64,000 nt of DNA. It comes from Paenibacillus thiaminolyticus. GTDB taxonomy: Bacteria > Bacillota > Bacilli > Paenibacillales > Paenibacillaceae. The stretch lies in NCBI RefSeq assembly GCF_007066085.1, contig NZ_CP041405.1, positions 2,418,001 to 2,482,000 on the forward strand, read 5' to 3'. Of the stretch, positions 1 through 8,308 are shown one piece after another. Numbering within the stretch: position 1 is the first letter of the stretch; every line of letters starts with the position of its first letter. The notes beneath the pieces were generated by a model. The model was not told the DNA's origin, ran no database searches, and saw only the letters and a program-made list of their open reading frames with translations. Made by a program: the position numbers and the translations under genes.

Positions 1-126
1 ACACCTTCATCCTGTACGCTGTCGGCAGGGGAACTGAGGCCGCCAGATTAATCTTTTTTAAGGCAACGCTCCCCTGCCTGCTGGTACAATAACCTGTACG
101 TATGAAGCTCGAAAGGATGTCATGCC

Positions 127-804
127 ATGAAAAAAATATTGCTGATCGAAGATGAAGCGCCCATCGCCCGCTTGCTGCAGGCGTATCTGGCGCGTGAACA
201 ATATGAAGTGCGCTGGGATGCGGGAGAGGGAGATCTGGAGGGACTTTTTTTGTCATGGAGGCCGGATCTGGTGCTTCTCGATTTAACCTTGCCCGATCAG
301 GACGGGATGGAGATCCTGAAGCAGCTAAGGCAGTATGGCAGCTGCCCCGTCATTATTGTGACGGCGCGCGGCGCCGTGCCGGATCGGCTGCGGGGACTGC
401 AGGAAGGGGCCGATGACTATATTCCGAAGCCGTTCGATCCGGAAGAGGTTGCCGCCCGCGTCCAAGCGGTTCTGCGGCGCTCCACCTATATGGCCGATCA
501 CGAGGCTGTACGGCTGGGAGGCCTGGTCATCGACTTCACCTCCTGTGCCGCTTACTTGAACGAGCAGGCGGTGCCGCTGATCCCGCGCGATTGGAATGTG
601 CTCGCCTTCCTTGCCCGGCATCCCAATCAATGCTTCAGCCGTGAGCAGCTGCTGGACAACATATGGGGAATCGATTATGAAGGCGGCGATCGGGCGGTAG
701 ACACGACAATCAAACGGCTGCGGCAGTGCCTGAAGGATTGGCCGGAATCTGAAGGCGCTATTCGGACCATGCGGGGAATGGGGTATTCTCTCCATGTCCG
801 CTAG
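127..804 (+). CDS. OmpR/PhoB-family response regulator
   Basis: DNA-binding response regulator of a two-component system, 225 aa. The receiver domain (residues 1-115) shows the acidic pair D9/E10, the phospho-acceptor D52 in LLDLTLPDQDG, T79 and K101 in PKPF. The C-terminal winged helix ends in the usual VDTTIKRLRQ...GMGYSL block. The ATG follows an AAAGGATG ribosome site. The next gene, its sensor kinase, starts inside the last codons, so the two are translationally coupled. The signal and regulon cannot be read from sequence. A TACAAT -10-like hexamer lies at 85-90, with no clear -35. Confidence 0.95.
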   Translation: MKKILLIEDEAPIARLLQAYLAREQYEVRWDAGEGDLEGLFLSWRPDLVLLDLTLPDQDGMEILKQLRQYGSCPVIIVTARGAVPDRLRGLQEGADDYIPKPFDPEEVAARVQAVLRRSTYMADHEAVRLGGLVIDFTSCAAYLNEQAVPLIPRDWNVLAFLARHPNQCFSREQLLDNIWGIDYEGGDRAVDTTIKRLRQCLKDWPESEGAIRTMRGMGYSLHVR

Positions 805-2278
805 ACAACCGCTCCCGATGCTGCGCGTCTGGACGTGGCGCTACGCTCTGATTCTGTTCGCCGCGCTGCTCCTCATCGGTCTCCTCGCCGGTATCTGGAT
901 CTATGCGAACACATACCGGCACAGTTATGATGTGCTGCAAGCGCGGGCGGAGCAGTTGGCCGATTCCTATGTCCGGTTCTCCAGTCTGGCCAGCCTGCAG
1001 GCCGAGACGCAGACCTCAGCGAACAGTCTCGAGTCGGAGCTGGCCGGCCGGCTTATCATTCCGTTCGAATCTGCCCAAGCGACCGTAGTAGCAAGACCTG
1101 CGAATGGCGAGACGATGCAGATTGTTGATGCGAAGGGCATGGTGCTTAATACAGCGGAAGATGGCGGGAACGACGAATCCGGAACCGCCGCCGCACCTTC
1201 CGACTACAAGACCGTGCTCACCGGGCAGCCGACCCGGGAACGCCTCATCAAGCAGGATGTGACGTGGCTGCGCATCGGCGTGCCGCTCAAGCAGCAGTCG
1301 GGTGTGGCAGGGGCGCTGTATTTGAGCGCGCCGATTCAGGAGGATATCGACAACACGAAGCAGCTTTATGTCCTGATCGCGTTGATGGCCTTCGGCATCG
1401 CCGCGGCCGGCTGGGCGGCGATCTATCTGCTGCTGCGGAAGCTGACACTGCCGCTGCGCCAACTGGCGCATGCCGCGCTGCAGGTCGCCGACGGGCAGTA
1501 TTCGCCGGCGCTGCCCGCCGTCCACGGGATCAAGGAGCAGGAGCTGAGGCAGCTTATCTCCTCCTTCGGCGACATGACCTCGCGTCTCAAGCAGCTAGAA
1601 CAGATGCGCACCGATCTGCTAGCCGGGGTGTCGCATGAGCTGCGGACGCCGCTCACCTCGATTCGCGGCATGGTCCAGGCCGTGCATGGACGAGTCGTCG
1701 CGGGGAGCGAAGCCGATGAATTCCTCCAGATCTCGCTAGAGGAAGCGAAGCGGATGCAGTCTATGGTCGACGATCTGCTCGAATTCTCTTCTCTGGAAGC
1801 AGGGGCCATCAAGACCGAGCCCGAGAAGGGTCCGCTCTCCCCGCTCATCCGCAGCGTCATTCGGCAGCTAAGATCCTTGCCGTCGTTCACCTCGATACAG
1901 TTGAATGCCGTCCTGCCGGACGAAGAACTCGAATGCGATGGGGATCAGGGGCAACTCAAGCAAATTTTGACGAATTTGATTATGAACAGCTCGGCAGCCG
2001 GGGCGACCGAGATTGCCGTGGAGGCCGCGGTGGTCGAAGAGGACATCGTCATCGAGGTCCGGGATAACGGCGGCGGCATCCGGGAATCCGAGGTCCCGTT
2101 CATCTTCGAACGATATTACCGCGGCAGCAGCCGGCGCAAGAAGAAGCAAGGACTCGGACTGGGCCTGCCGCTCAGCCGGCTGCTGGCCCGCGCCAATGGC
2201 GGGGAGCTCGTCCTTCATGCCACCTCGCAGGCCGGCACCGTGTTCCGGCTGTCCCTGCCCAAGCCGCCCGCGCCATAG
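794..2278 (+). CDS. Sensor histidine kinase, HAMP type
   Basis: Membrane sensor kinase, 494 aa, cognate partner of the response regulator it overlaps by 11 bp. Order: TM1 (about 16-38), extracellular sensor (about 39-189), TM2 (about 190-213), HAMP, HisKA with phospho-accepting H281 in SHELRTPLTS, then HATPase_c with N-box NLIMNS, G1 box DNGGGI and G2 box GLGLPLSR. All catalytic boxes are intact. The extracellular part matches no sensor I can name, so the ligand is unknown. A transporter partner that would suggest a peptide-antibiotic sensor is not present here. Confidence 0.95.
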   Translation: MSARQPLPMLRVWTWRYALILFAALLLIGLLAGIWIYANTYRHSYDVLQARAEQLADSYVRFSSLASLQAETQTSANSLESELAGRLIIPFESAQATVVARPANGETMQIVDAKGMVLNTAEDGGNDESGTAAAPSDYKTVLTGQPTRERLIKQDVTWLRIGVPLKQQSGVAGALYLSAPIQEDIDNTKQLYVLIALMAFGIAAAGWAAIYLLLRKLTLPLRQLAHAALQVADGQYSPALPAVHGIKEQELRQLISSFGDMTSRLKQLEQMRTDLLAGVSHELRTPLTSIRGMVQAVHGRVVAGSEADEFLQISLEEAKRMQSMVDDLLEFSSLEAGAIKTEPEKGPLSPLIRSVIRQLRSLPSFTSIQLNAVLPDEELECDGDQGQLKQILTNLIMNSSAAGATEIAVEAAVVEEDIVIEVRDNGGGIRESEVPFIFERYYRGSSRRKKKQGLGLGLPLSRLLARANGGELVLHATSQAGTVFRLSLPKPPAP

Positions 2279-2359
2279 CTGCCCGGCTGCCCGCGGCTGT
2301 CCTGGCGCACGGGTGAACATTGCCTGCCGGAACAGTTGTGGATGTTGCGCAGCAAGATC

Positions 2360-2388
2360 AAGGCCGCCCCCGGAAGCGGAGCGGCCTT
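2360..2388 (+). terminator. Probable terminator of the two-component operon
   Basis: Hairpin with 8-bp arms AAGGCCGC / GCGGCCTT and extra internal pairing, followed by a short T-rich stretch. It lies 80 bp past the kinase stop. The T tract is weak. Confidence 0.5.
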
Positions 2389-2487
2389 CATTTCATGCCA
2401 GGCCGGCCGGGCTCTCCGGGCTGGGCGGGTTTGCCAGGCGGGACGCCTTGCGCCGCTGGGATAATGGCGGGCCGAGGCGCCTTGCCT

Positions 2488-3126
2488 TTATCCCCCGATT
2501 CGGCGGCCGCATGAAGCGGAGCCGAGCCAGGTATGCGGATTGCCCGCCCAGCACCAACCCAGCTTCGGCCGGCCGCCGCTTATCCAGAGCGCGGTGACCC
2601 TGCGGTCGCCGCAGCGGGAGGCAAGCAAGGAGAAGCCGTTATTTTTCTGCAAAATGTCCGGGTAATGGGTAAGAAGCGCAATTCCCTCCTCGATCGTAAG
2701 GGGAGAGCGGCCCTGCTGCACTAGCGTCTTGAGCGCTTCATTCGGCGTCACGTTCAGCGTCTCCATTCCCCTGTCGATATCGGCTGCCACATATGCGATG
2801 CCGGCGGGAAGCTCAACGCCCTCGATCGGTTGGAAGCCGCGAAGCTCTTCGGCATCCATGATGCTGAAGCCCCGCTTGCCCTGCCGCTCGACCTGCTCCA
2901 TGGCCTTATCCCCAGACAAGCCATCGCTCCTCACGACGATAATGTAAGGTACATGCCCTTGCCGGGCTTCGATCTCTTCTGGCATAGGCAGCAGCTGGAC
3001 GCGCTCCCTTAGAGGCGCAAGCTGCTCCTTGAACGCCTCTTCGTCCAGCCCGACGAATGCTGGATAGCCCGCCTGAATCAAGTTGCCTACCTGCCGATCG
3101 AATTCATTCCTATCCGGTCTCCTCAT
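2488..3126 (-). CDS. DUF5701 family protein
   Basis: Protein of 212 aa recognised as DUF5701, a family of unknown function. Features are an N-terminal FDRQVGNLIQAGYPA segment, central IIVVRSDGLSG and the conserved C-terminal stretch SRCGDRRVTALWISGGRPKLGWCWAGN. There is no signal peptide or membrane segment, so it is probably cytosolic. The ATG follows a GGAGGAGGAG ribosome site. It stands alone, convergent with the sensor kinase and divergent from the MerR gene. No catalytic motif is evident to me. Confidence 0.8.
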   Translation of the reverse strand: MRRPDRNEFDRQVGNLIQAGYPAFVGLDEEAFKEQLAPLRERVQLLPMPEEIEARQGHVPYIIVVRSDGLSGDKAMEQVERQGKRGFSIMDAEELRGFQPIEGVELPAGIAYVAADIDRGMETLNVTPNEALKTLVQQGRSPLTIEEGIALLTHYPDILQKNNGFSLLASRCGDRRVTALWISGGRPKLGWCWAGNPHTWLGSASCGRRIGG

Positions 3127-3305
3127 CTGTTCTCCTCCTCCATGCTTCTCTCGCTATCCATCTACAAATCCATCGTACAACATGGAAGCTAATTATAAGC
3201 TTCGGCGGCAACAGTACCTGTCATTATCGCTCCAGCTTGCCAAAACATTATAAGTCAGCTTTAATCTTTAGTAACGAAGACAATTGCCGGGGAGGACAGA
3301 ATACG

Positions 3306-4010
3306 ATGAGACCGATCGATGCAGCAAGACGATTGAAGCTGAGCACCAGCGCCCTCCGCAATTACGAGGCTCAGGGCATCATTCCCCCTGCGCTGCGCGA
3401 TCCGAACGGATACCGGAAATATACCGAGGAGCATCTCGCCTATCTGGAGTGCATTGCCGCCATGGCTGCCGGATATGGCATGGAGGTGACTTCCGATGTG
3501 ATGCGGCTGCTTCGAGCCAGGGATACCGCATCCGCCCTGTGGCTGGTGAATGAAGCACAAGCGCTGCTTCATCGCGACCGCGGCCTGGCCGAAGAGGCGA
3601 TTCGCCGCTTCGAGCTGGAAGAACGCGGCCCTTCCGAGCCGGACGCGGACAACGATGGGATGACGATCGGCGAAGTGGCGGCCGAGACCGGTGTCCCCCG
3701 CTCCACCCTCCGCTACTGGGAGAAGGAAGGGCTGATCGCCTCATCCCGGGACGAACAGAACGGCTACCGCCGGTTCAGCCCGCCCCAGCTTCGCAAAATC
3801 TGGCTGCTCCGCACGCTGCGGACCGTCCTCTACTCAGCGGATTCGGTCCGGCTGAAGCAAGCCATTCGGAAGCTGAAGGACAACGACGCGGAGCGCGCCT
3901 GGGACATTGCCCATGAATCGCTGCAATATTTGAACCGGCTTAATCAGGAACAGCTTCGCGGCTCCTACTATTTGTTCCGGCTGTGCCGCCGCTTGAAGCT
4001 GCTGCAATAA
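3306..4010 (+). CDS. MerR-family regulator with two MerR DNA-binding domains
   Basis: Transcriptional regulator, 234 aa. The ATG at 3306 is chosen because GGGGAGG lies just upstream; longer in-frame extensions lack a ribosome site. Two MerR winged-helix modules are present: residues 1-70 (MRPIDAARRLKLSTSALRNYEAQG...) and about 118-185 (MTIGEVAAETGVPRSTLRYWEKEG...), joined by a linker rich in Glu and Asp. The usual MerR architecture is one N-terminal domain plus a dimerisation helix and effector domain, so the second HTH sits where an effector domain would be. No cysteine metal site is visible. Targets are unknown. Confidence 0.85.
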   Translation: MRPIDAARRLKLSTSALRNYEAQGIIPPALRDPNGYRKYTEEHLAYLECIAAMAAGYGMEVTSDVMRLLRARDTASALWLVNEAQALLHRDRGLAEEAIRRFELEERGPSEPDADNDGMTIGEVAAETGVPRSTLRYWEKEGLIASSRDEQNGYRRFSPPQLRKIWLLRTLRTVLYSADSVRLKQAIRKLKDNDAERAWDIAHESLQYLNRLNQEQLRGSYYLFRLCRRLKLLQ

Positions 4011-4067
4011 CCGGCGCGCGAATAAGCCATTTGGAACTGTCCGGGGCCGAAACGGCCAGTTTCGCTC

Positions 4068-4416
4068 TTACTGCTTCCAGACATACATCAATATTAGGTT
4101 AAGCAGAGCCACGGCCCCATAGCCGATCGCCCCGCCCGTTCGGCCAAGCAGCGCCAGGAACACAACCGGAAGACCGAACATGGCAAGCTGTAACAGGAAA
4201 TAATAAGGTTCGCCCAAGCGGATCGAAGCCTTGGGCGAGCCCATCATGCTCCACAACAAGGCGAGGACGAGCGGGAGACCGATCCCTGCAATCCCTCTCC
4301 ACATCCATCCTTGCGCCGTATGGAATCCCCAATAGCTGGCAATCGCGAGCACCCCTAGCTCCAACAAAAAAACGAACGCCGAGATTGGCATATTGCAGTA
4401 CCGTCAACAAGCCCAT
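4068..4416 (-). pseudogene. DUF2568/YrdB-like membrane protein gene, frameshifted
   Basis: The gene starts at ATG 4416 behind AGGAGG and reads MGLLTVLQYANLGVRF, then leaves frame. The other frame continues with LLELGVLAIASYWGFHTAQG to the stop at 4068. Removing one T from the T7 run (plus-strand A7 at 4366-4372) restores NLGVRFLLELGVLAIASYWG, the canonical start of this small four-helix membrane family. This is a +1 frameshift in a homopolymer: a real mutation, a phase-variable tract or a sequencing error. The downstream part alone could begin at ATG 4391, but that would lose the first helix. Confidence 0.75.
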
Positions 4417-4450
4417 TAGCGAGCGCCTCCTCCCTTTTGGCACGATTCAA

Positions 4451-4467
4451 AACTAATATGATTAGTT
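4451..4467. promoter_or_regulatory. Palindromic operator-like site upstream of the DUF2568 gene
   Basis: Perfect inverted repeat AACTAATATGATTAGTT (7-bp arms, 3-bp centre), with another ATTAGTTT half-site about 20 bp further upstream of the gene. The geometry resembles a TetR or MarR operator. No such regulator lies next to it, so the binding protein is unknown. Confidence 0.5.
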
Positions 4468-4657
4468 AAAATTCTATGCTAAGATTATTAGTTTAGCAAT
4501 CGTTTTTTCCTATTCCGCCAAGAAATCCATCCCCGGAAGGAGTGTGTCAGACAAAGGCCACGTTCGCATGCCCCGAGGAAATAAGCGCATAGCTGCATAA
4601 CCAAGAGAGGCGTCCGCATAAACGGCGCCCCTCCTGCCCTTCTATATGATGTTCCAA

Positions 4658-4864
4658 TCAGAGAACAGCTTCAGCATTCCCAGCACCGCAAGCGCAATCC
4701 AGCACCTCGATTAATTGCTCTTCGGTAATAAGGCCCTCCGACAGCAGGACATCGCCAAGCCGCCCTTTATGCTTCGCCTGAACCGCCAACGCGTGCTGCA
4801 ATTGCGCGGGGGTGATGAGACCGACCTCGACCATCAATTCTCCAATTCGCTTGCGCTGCTTCAT
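4658..4864 (-). CDS. Stand-alone MshEN / GspE N-terminal-like protein
   Basis: Small protein of 68 aa behind GAGGTGA. It consists almost entirely of two tandem motifs, RIGELMVEVGLITPAQLQHA.. and RLGDVLLSEGLITEEQL.., separated by the five residues AKHKG. This is the layout of the MshEN cyclic-di-GMP-binding domain (two RLGxxL-type motifs with a 5-residue spacer) that normally sits at the N-terminus of type II secretion or pilus ATPases. Here no ATPase follows. A short tail contains CACG. A c-di-GMP-responsive adaptor is an inference; the motif match itself is clear. Confidence 0.7.
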   Translation of the reverse strand: MKQRKRIGELMVEVGLITPAQLQHALAVQAKHKGRLGDVLLSEGLITEEQLIEVLDCACGAGNAEAVL

Positions 4865-5277
4865 GAGTTCACCTCATCTGGAAATCGCGACGGCAATCCC
4901 GTCCCGCAGGTATGTACAAGTGCATGAAAACCTCGACTGAAAAAGGCATTCTTCGACAACTTACCCTATAAACTAAAAGCAAGATTCGATGTCAAGCCGC
5001 TCCCTGATTGGGTTCATCGCTTTCAGCTATTTAAAATTTTAGCGTTTAAACTATTTATAAGGATATGTAATCACAGGCTATCATCACTGTAAATATATCC
5101 CATGTGGTTTATTCCCTAAATTTCCGAACTTTACCGTTAACAAAGTCGAAAACGTTCACAATTTTGTAAATCCAGGAATGATTATTCATTTTTCCGACAC
5201 AAACGAACGGTTCCTGCCTTCCCCTCCAGAGATGTTCCCTCTCTACAAGCTAGCGTGGCCAGCCGCTTCCCGAAAAC
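4865..5277. other. Intergenic region without a recognisable gene
   Basis: About 410 bp, AT-rich between 5000 and 5180, upstream of the MshEN-like gene and beyond the 3' end of the kinase operon. No coding signal, convincing RNA or repeat was seen. It presumably contains the MshEN gene promoter. Confidence 0.5.
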
Positions 5278-5320
5278 GCAAAAAAAGAGCGCGAACCGCT
5301 TTCCCCATTCGCACTCTTTC
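5278..5320 (-). terminator. Rho-independent terminator of the amino-sugar operon
   Basis: On the minus strand a hairpin AAAGAGTGCGAA / TTCGCGCTCTTT (one mismatch) is followed by a run of T residues, some 40 bp after the kinase stop codon. Confidence 0.85.
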
Positions 5321-5356
5321 TGTATGTTTGCTTCAATTCCGAACATTGCTTCAACT

Positions 5357-6274
5357 TCATCCCGCGGCCAGCTTCCCTAATGCCAGCAGCACCGCGCCAT
5401 AGGCCGCATTCTTCTCGGCGTTAATGCACTGCATCCCGGGGTACCGCTCTGCCAACAAAGCGGTCAAGCCATTCCGCACATCGTTGTTCTTCAGCAGCAC
5501 GCTGCCGGCCATCGCCACCGTTCCCGCTTGCAGGCCAAGCTTCTCCACGACTGGAACGATGAGCTGGCACAGGGAGCGGGCGCATTTGTCCGCGATGGAG
5601 AGAGCGGTCTTGTCCCCGAGCGCACAGGCCTGCGACAAAATCGGGGCCAGGGCCGCGATATCTTTTTTGTTCGTGCGCTGATCATACACGAAGCGGATAA
5701 GCTGCTGAATCGATTCCATCTGCAGCTGACGGTACACCATCCCCGTAATGGGCGTCTCGGGGAGGCGGCCGTCATGCGCGCGCACGACCGCCGACAGCAG
5801 TTCGCGGCCAATGCTGTAGCCGCTGCCTTCATCATCGATCAGATGGCCATAGCCGCCCGCGCGATGGGACTGGCCCGCTTCATTCTGGCCATAGCAGATC
5901 GACCCCGTGCCCGCGATGAGGATGACGCCGACGGCCTTGCCGTGCGCGCCCCACAGCGCCGTTGCTTGATCGCCCGTAATGGCCAAGCCGCCTTCATACC
6001 CGCATTCGCGAACGCTCGCTTCCAGGCGGGGAACGACCGTCGGATTGCTGATCCCAGCCGCGCCGATACAGACCTGCACGCAGTGATCCAGCCCTCCGCA
6101 TACCTTCGCAATCATCGCGAAAATATCCCGCAGGCTGCTTCGCACACTCGCCTCGTCCTGTCCGTTGTAGTTGATCGCACCAGATGTGAACGTATGCACT
6201 ACCGTCCCCTTCACATCCGCAACGGTGACGGCCGTCTTCGTGCCGCCGCCGTCCACCCCTGCCACATATTTCAA
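5357..6274 (-). CDS. BadF/BadG-type amino-sugar kinase (MurK/NagK-like)
   Basis: ATP-dependent sugar kinase of the ASKHA fold, 305 aa from TTG 6274, which follows AGAAGGATGTGA. The first phosphate motif GVDGGGTKTAVT lies at the N-terminus, with adenosine-site glycines in LIAGTGSICYG and the C-terminal helix NAAYGAVLLAL. The BadF/BadG family includes GlcNAc kinases and the clostridial MurK, which phosphorylates both MurNAc and GlcNAc. It is the last gene of an operon with NamZ and MurQ, and MurQ needs MurNAc-6-P. Because the operon imports by ABC transporter rather than PTS, this kinase is the likely source of that phosphate. Substrate assignment is inference. Confidence 0.85.
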   Translation of the reverse strand: MKYVAGVDGGGTKTAVTVADVKGTVVHTFTSGAINYNGQDEASVRSSLRDIFAMIAKVCGGLDHCVQVCIGAAGISNPTVVPRLEASVRECGYEGGLAITGDQATALWGAHGKAVGVILIAGTGSICYGQNEAGQSHRAGGYGHLIDDEGSGYSIGRELLSAVVRAHDGRLPETPITGMVYRQLQMESIQQLIRFVYDQRTNKKDIAALAPILSQACALGDKTALSIADKCARSLCQLIVPVVEKLGLQAGTVAMAGSVLLKNNDVRNGLTALLAERYPGMQCINAEKNAAYGAVLLALGKLAAG

Positions 6275-6429
6275 CGTAAGCTCACATCCTTCTTCTGCCT
6301 TAAGCTCCGCGCAGACGCTCGACGCACTGACACCAGACGCACGACCGCGCAGACATACGACGCGCTGACGCACGAACAGCGCTCATTCCGGCATGCGGCG
6401 ACGTTTGGCCCTATTCGCCCTACTCGGCC

Positions 6430-7572
6430 CTATGAATACAAATGATATTGCCGCTTCATGTCCCCAAATTCCCGGCTTTCTTCCCGGAACCGCTCCAACA
6501 TCGCCGGAACGTCCGCCGGCTCCGCGCGGTAGATGCTGTCCCCGCCTAACAGATCAATGAACGGCCGCGAATTCTCCTTCACCGGGGGCAAAAAGGAAAA
6601 CTGCTCATAATTGCGCTTGATGGCATACAGTAGCTGAACGCCCGTTGCCAGCGGCTGCAGGGCGCGGCGATCGAGCACATGAAGCTGCACCCCGCCGCAT
6701 TGCTCATCCCGGAACTTCGAGAACGATGGCTTGAAATAGACCGGACGGAAGATGACTCCCGGCAGCTTCATCCGGTTCATCTCCTCAGCCAGCTTCTCCG
6801 CTTCGATGAACGGCGCTCCGATGATCTCGAACGGAGCCGTCGTGCCGCGGCCCTCCGAAATGTTGGTCCCTTCGAACAGGCAAGTGCCTGAATACAGCAA
6901 GGCCGAATCGAAGCGCGGCAGCCCCAGGGACGGCATGACCCACGGGAGCCCGGCGTCAGGGAACTGCATCGTCCGTTCCCAGCCTTCACAGCGCACGACA
7001 TGCAACCGGCCGTTCCACTTCATCTGCTCGTTCGCCATCTCCGCCACCTCGCCTGCCGTCAAGCCGTAGCGGACGCAGAGCGGATAATTCCCGACGAAGG
7101 AGTGATAGCCCGGCTTCAATAGATTCCCTTCCACCGTCACGCCGTCGAGCGGATTGATCCGATCCAGCACGACGAACTCCTTGCCTGCCTTCGCGCAATC
7201 TTCCAGGGCGTACAGCATCGTGTAAATGAAGGTATAATACCGGACCCCGACATCCTGAATATCGTACACGACCACATCGACCTCATCCAGCATCTCCCGG
7301 TTCAAGCGCTTGGAATCTTTGCGGTACAAGCTGTACACGGGCACCTGCGTATACGGGTCCACATACGTCTCTACCTGGGCCCCCGCGGCCTGATCGCCGC
7401 GCACGCCGTGCTCCGGCGAGAACAGCGCGGCCAGATTGAATTTCTCGTGCAAAATTTGAATCGTCGAGACGAAGTCCTTCGTCAAGCCGGTCGGGGCCGT
7501 AATTAGCCCGATACGCTTCCCTTGGAACAAATGCGCATACTTATCGATACAATCAATCCCGTTGCGGATCAT
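6430..7572 (-). CDS. namZ: Exo-beta-N-acetylmuramidase NamZ-like (DUF1343, GH171)
   Basis: Protein of 380 aa belonging to DUF1343/YbbC. This family was shown in Bacillus subtilis to release MurNAc from the non-reducing end of peptidoglycan fragments (NamZ). Family landmarks are GLITAPTGLTKD, LFSPEHGVRGDQAAG, VVYDIQDVGVRYYTFIYTM, DRINPLDG and SEGRGTTAPFEIIGAPF. The ATG follows GAGGAGG. Unlike secreted NamZ proteins it starts directly with MIRNGIDCIDKYAHLFQGK and shows no signal peptide, which suggests action on imported fragments. It lies between the PIG-L and kinase genes. Confidence 0.9.
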   Translation of the reverse strand: MIRNGIDCIDKYAHLFQGKRIGLITAPTGLTKDFVSTIQILHEKFNLAALFSPEHGVRGDQAAGAQVETYVDPYTQVPVYSLYRKDSKRLNREMLDEVDVVVYDIQDVGVRYYTFIYTMLYALEDCAKAGKEFVVLDRINPLDGVTVEGNLLKPGYHSFVGNYPLCVRYGLTAGEVAEMANEQMKWNGRLHVVRCEGWERTMQFPDAGLPWVMPSLGLPRFDSALLYSGTCLFEGTNISEGRGTTAPFEIIGAPFIEAEKLAEEMNRMKLPGVIFRPVYFKPSFSKFRDEQCGGVQLHVLDRRALQPLATGVQLLYAIKRNYEQFSFLPPVKENSRPFIDLLGGDSIYRAEPADVPAMLERFREESREFGDMKRQYHLYS

Positions 7573-7603
7573 AGCAGCCTCCTCTTCATGTGCGCATCCG
7601 CCC

Positions 7604-8308
7604 TTACAATTCGGACTGGCGCAGGCGCATGCTTTCTTCCGGAATCATGAACGTCTCCGCGAATTCCTTCCGTGCCTCGATGCCGCGCACCCGGGCCAGA
7701 TGCTTATAATACTCCAGATAAGGGAACGAGGTGCTGCCCGTCACGAACCAATGCAGCGATACCGCCTTCACCCACAAATCATAAGCCTCTTGCGAAAAGT
7801 CGACATAGACGTAAGGCTTGTAGTCCACCGCGTCCTCCCAGTTCTCGGCATAATAGAGCTTGGAGGCGAAGAAGGCGGGCAGCTCCCGCTGGAACGACGG
7901 CAAGCCGGCGAAGAAGCGCGCGTCATTGACAATGCGGTGCGTCGTCATATGATCCTTGTGCATGCTGTTCTTGAAATGCGTAATGATAATATTCGGGCGC
8001 ACCTCGCGAATGACATCGCATACCTTGAAGCGGTTCTCTTCATTGTCCTGCAGCTCGCCGTCCGGCGTATCGAACACGATAGCCTCGCCGCCCAGCATCT
8101 CAGCGAACGCCTTCGCCTCATTCACCTTCTGCTCGCGGTACTCCGCCATATCCCTGCCTGCCGGGACCCCGCGTTCCCCTGCGGTCAACGCCAGAGTGAC
8201 GATGCGATCCCCCTTCAGCGAATGGCTTGCCAATACGCCGCCCGCGGTCAGCTCCATATCCCCGACATGACCGCCAATAGCCAGAATCGTTATCTTGTGC
8301 TCCCTCAT
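7604..8308 (-). CDS. PIG-L family N-acetyl sugar deacetylase
   Basis: Zinc-dependent LmbE/PIG-L deacetylase, 234 aa. The usual AHPDDE metal motif appears as GGHVGDME, keeping His and Asp. The second metal and catalytic region HFKNSMHKDHMTTH is intact, and the core TAGERGVPAGRD is typical. The family removes N-acetyl groups from GlcNAc-type sugars (MshB, BshB, PIG-L). The start ATG overlaps the GNAT stop (TAATG) and is preceded by AAAGGAG, so the two are coupled. In this operon it may deacetylate an imported muropeptide sugar; no substrate is proven. Confidence 0.85.
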   Translation of the reverse strand: MREHKITILAIGGHVGDMELTAGGVLASHSLKGDRIVTLALTAGERGVPAGRDMAEYREQKVNEAKAFAEMLGGEAIVFDTPDGELQDNEENRFKVCDVIREVRPNIIITHFKNSMHKDHMTTHRIVNDARFFAGLPSFQRELPAFFASKLYYAENWEDAVDYKPYVYVDFSQEAYDLWVKAVSLHWFVTGSTSFPYLEYYKHLARVRGIEARKEFAETFMIPEESMRLRQSEL

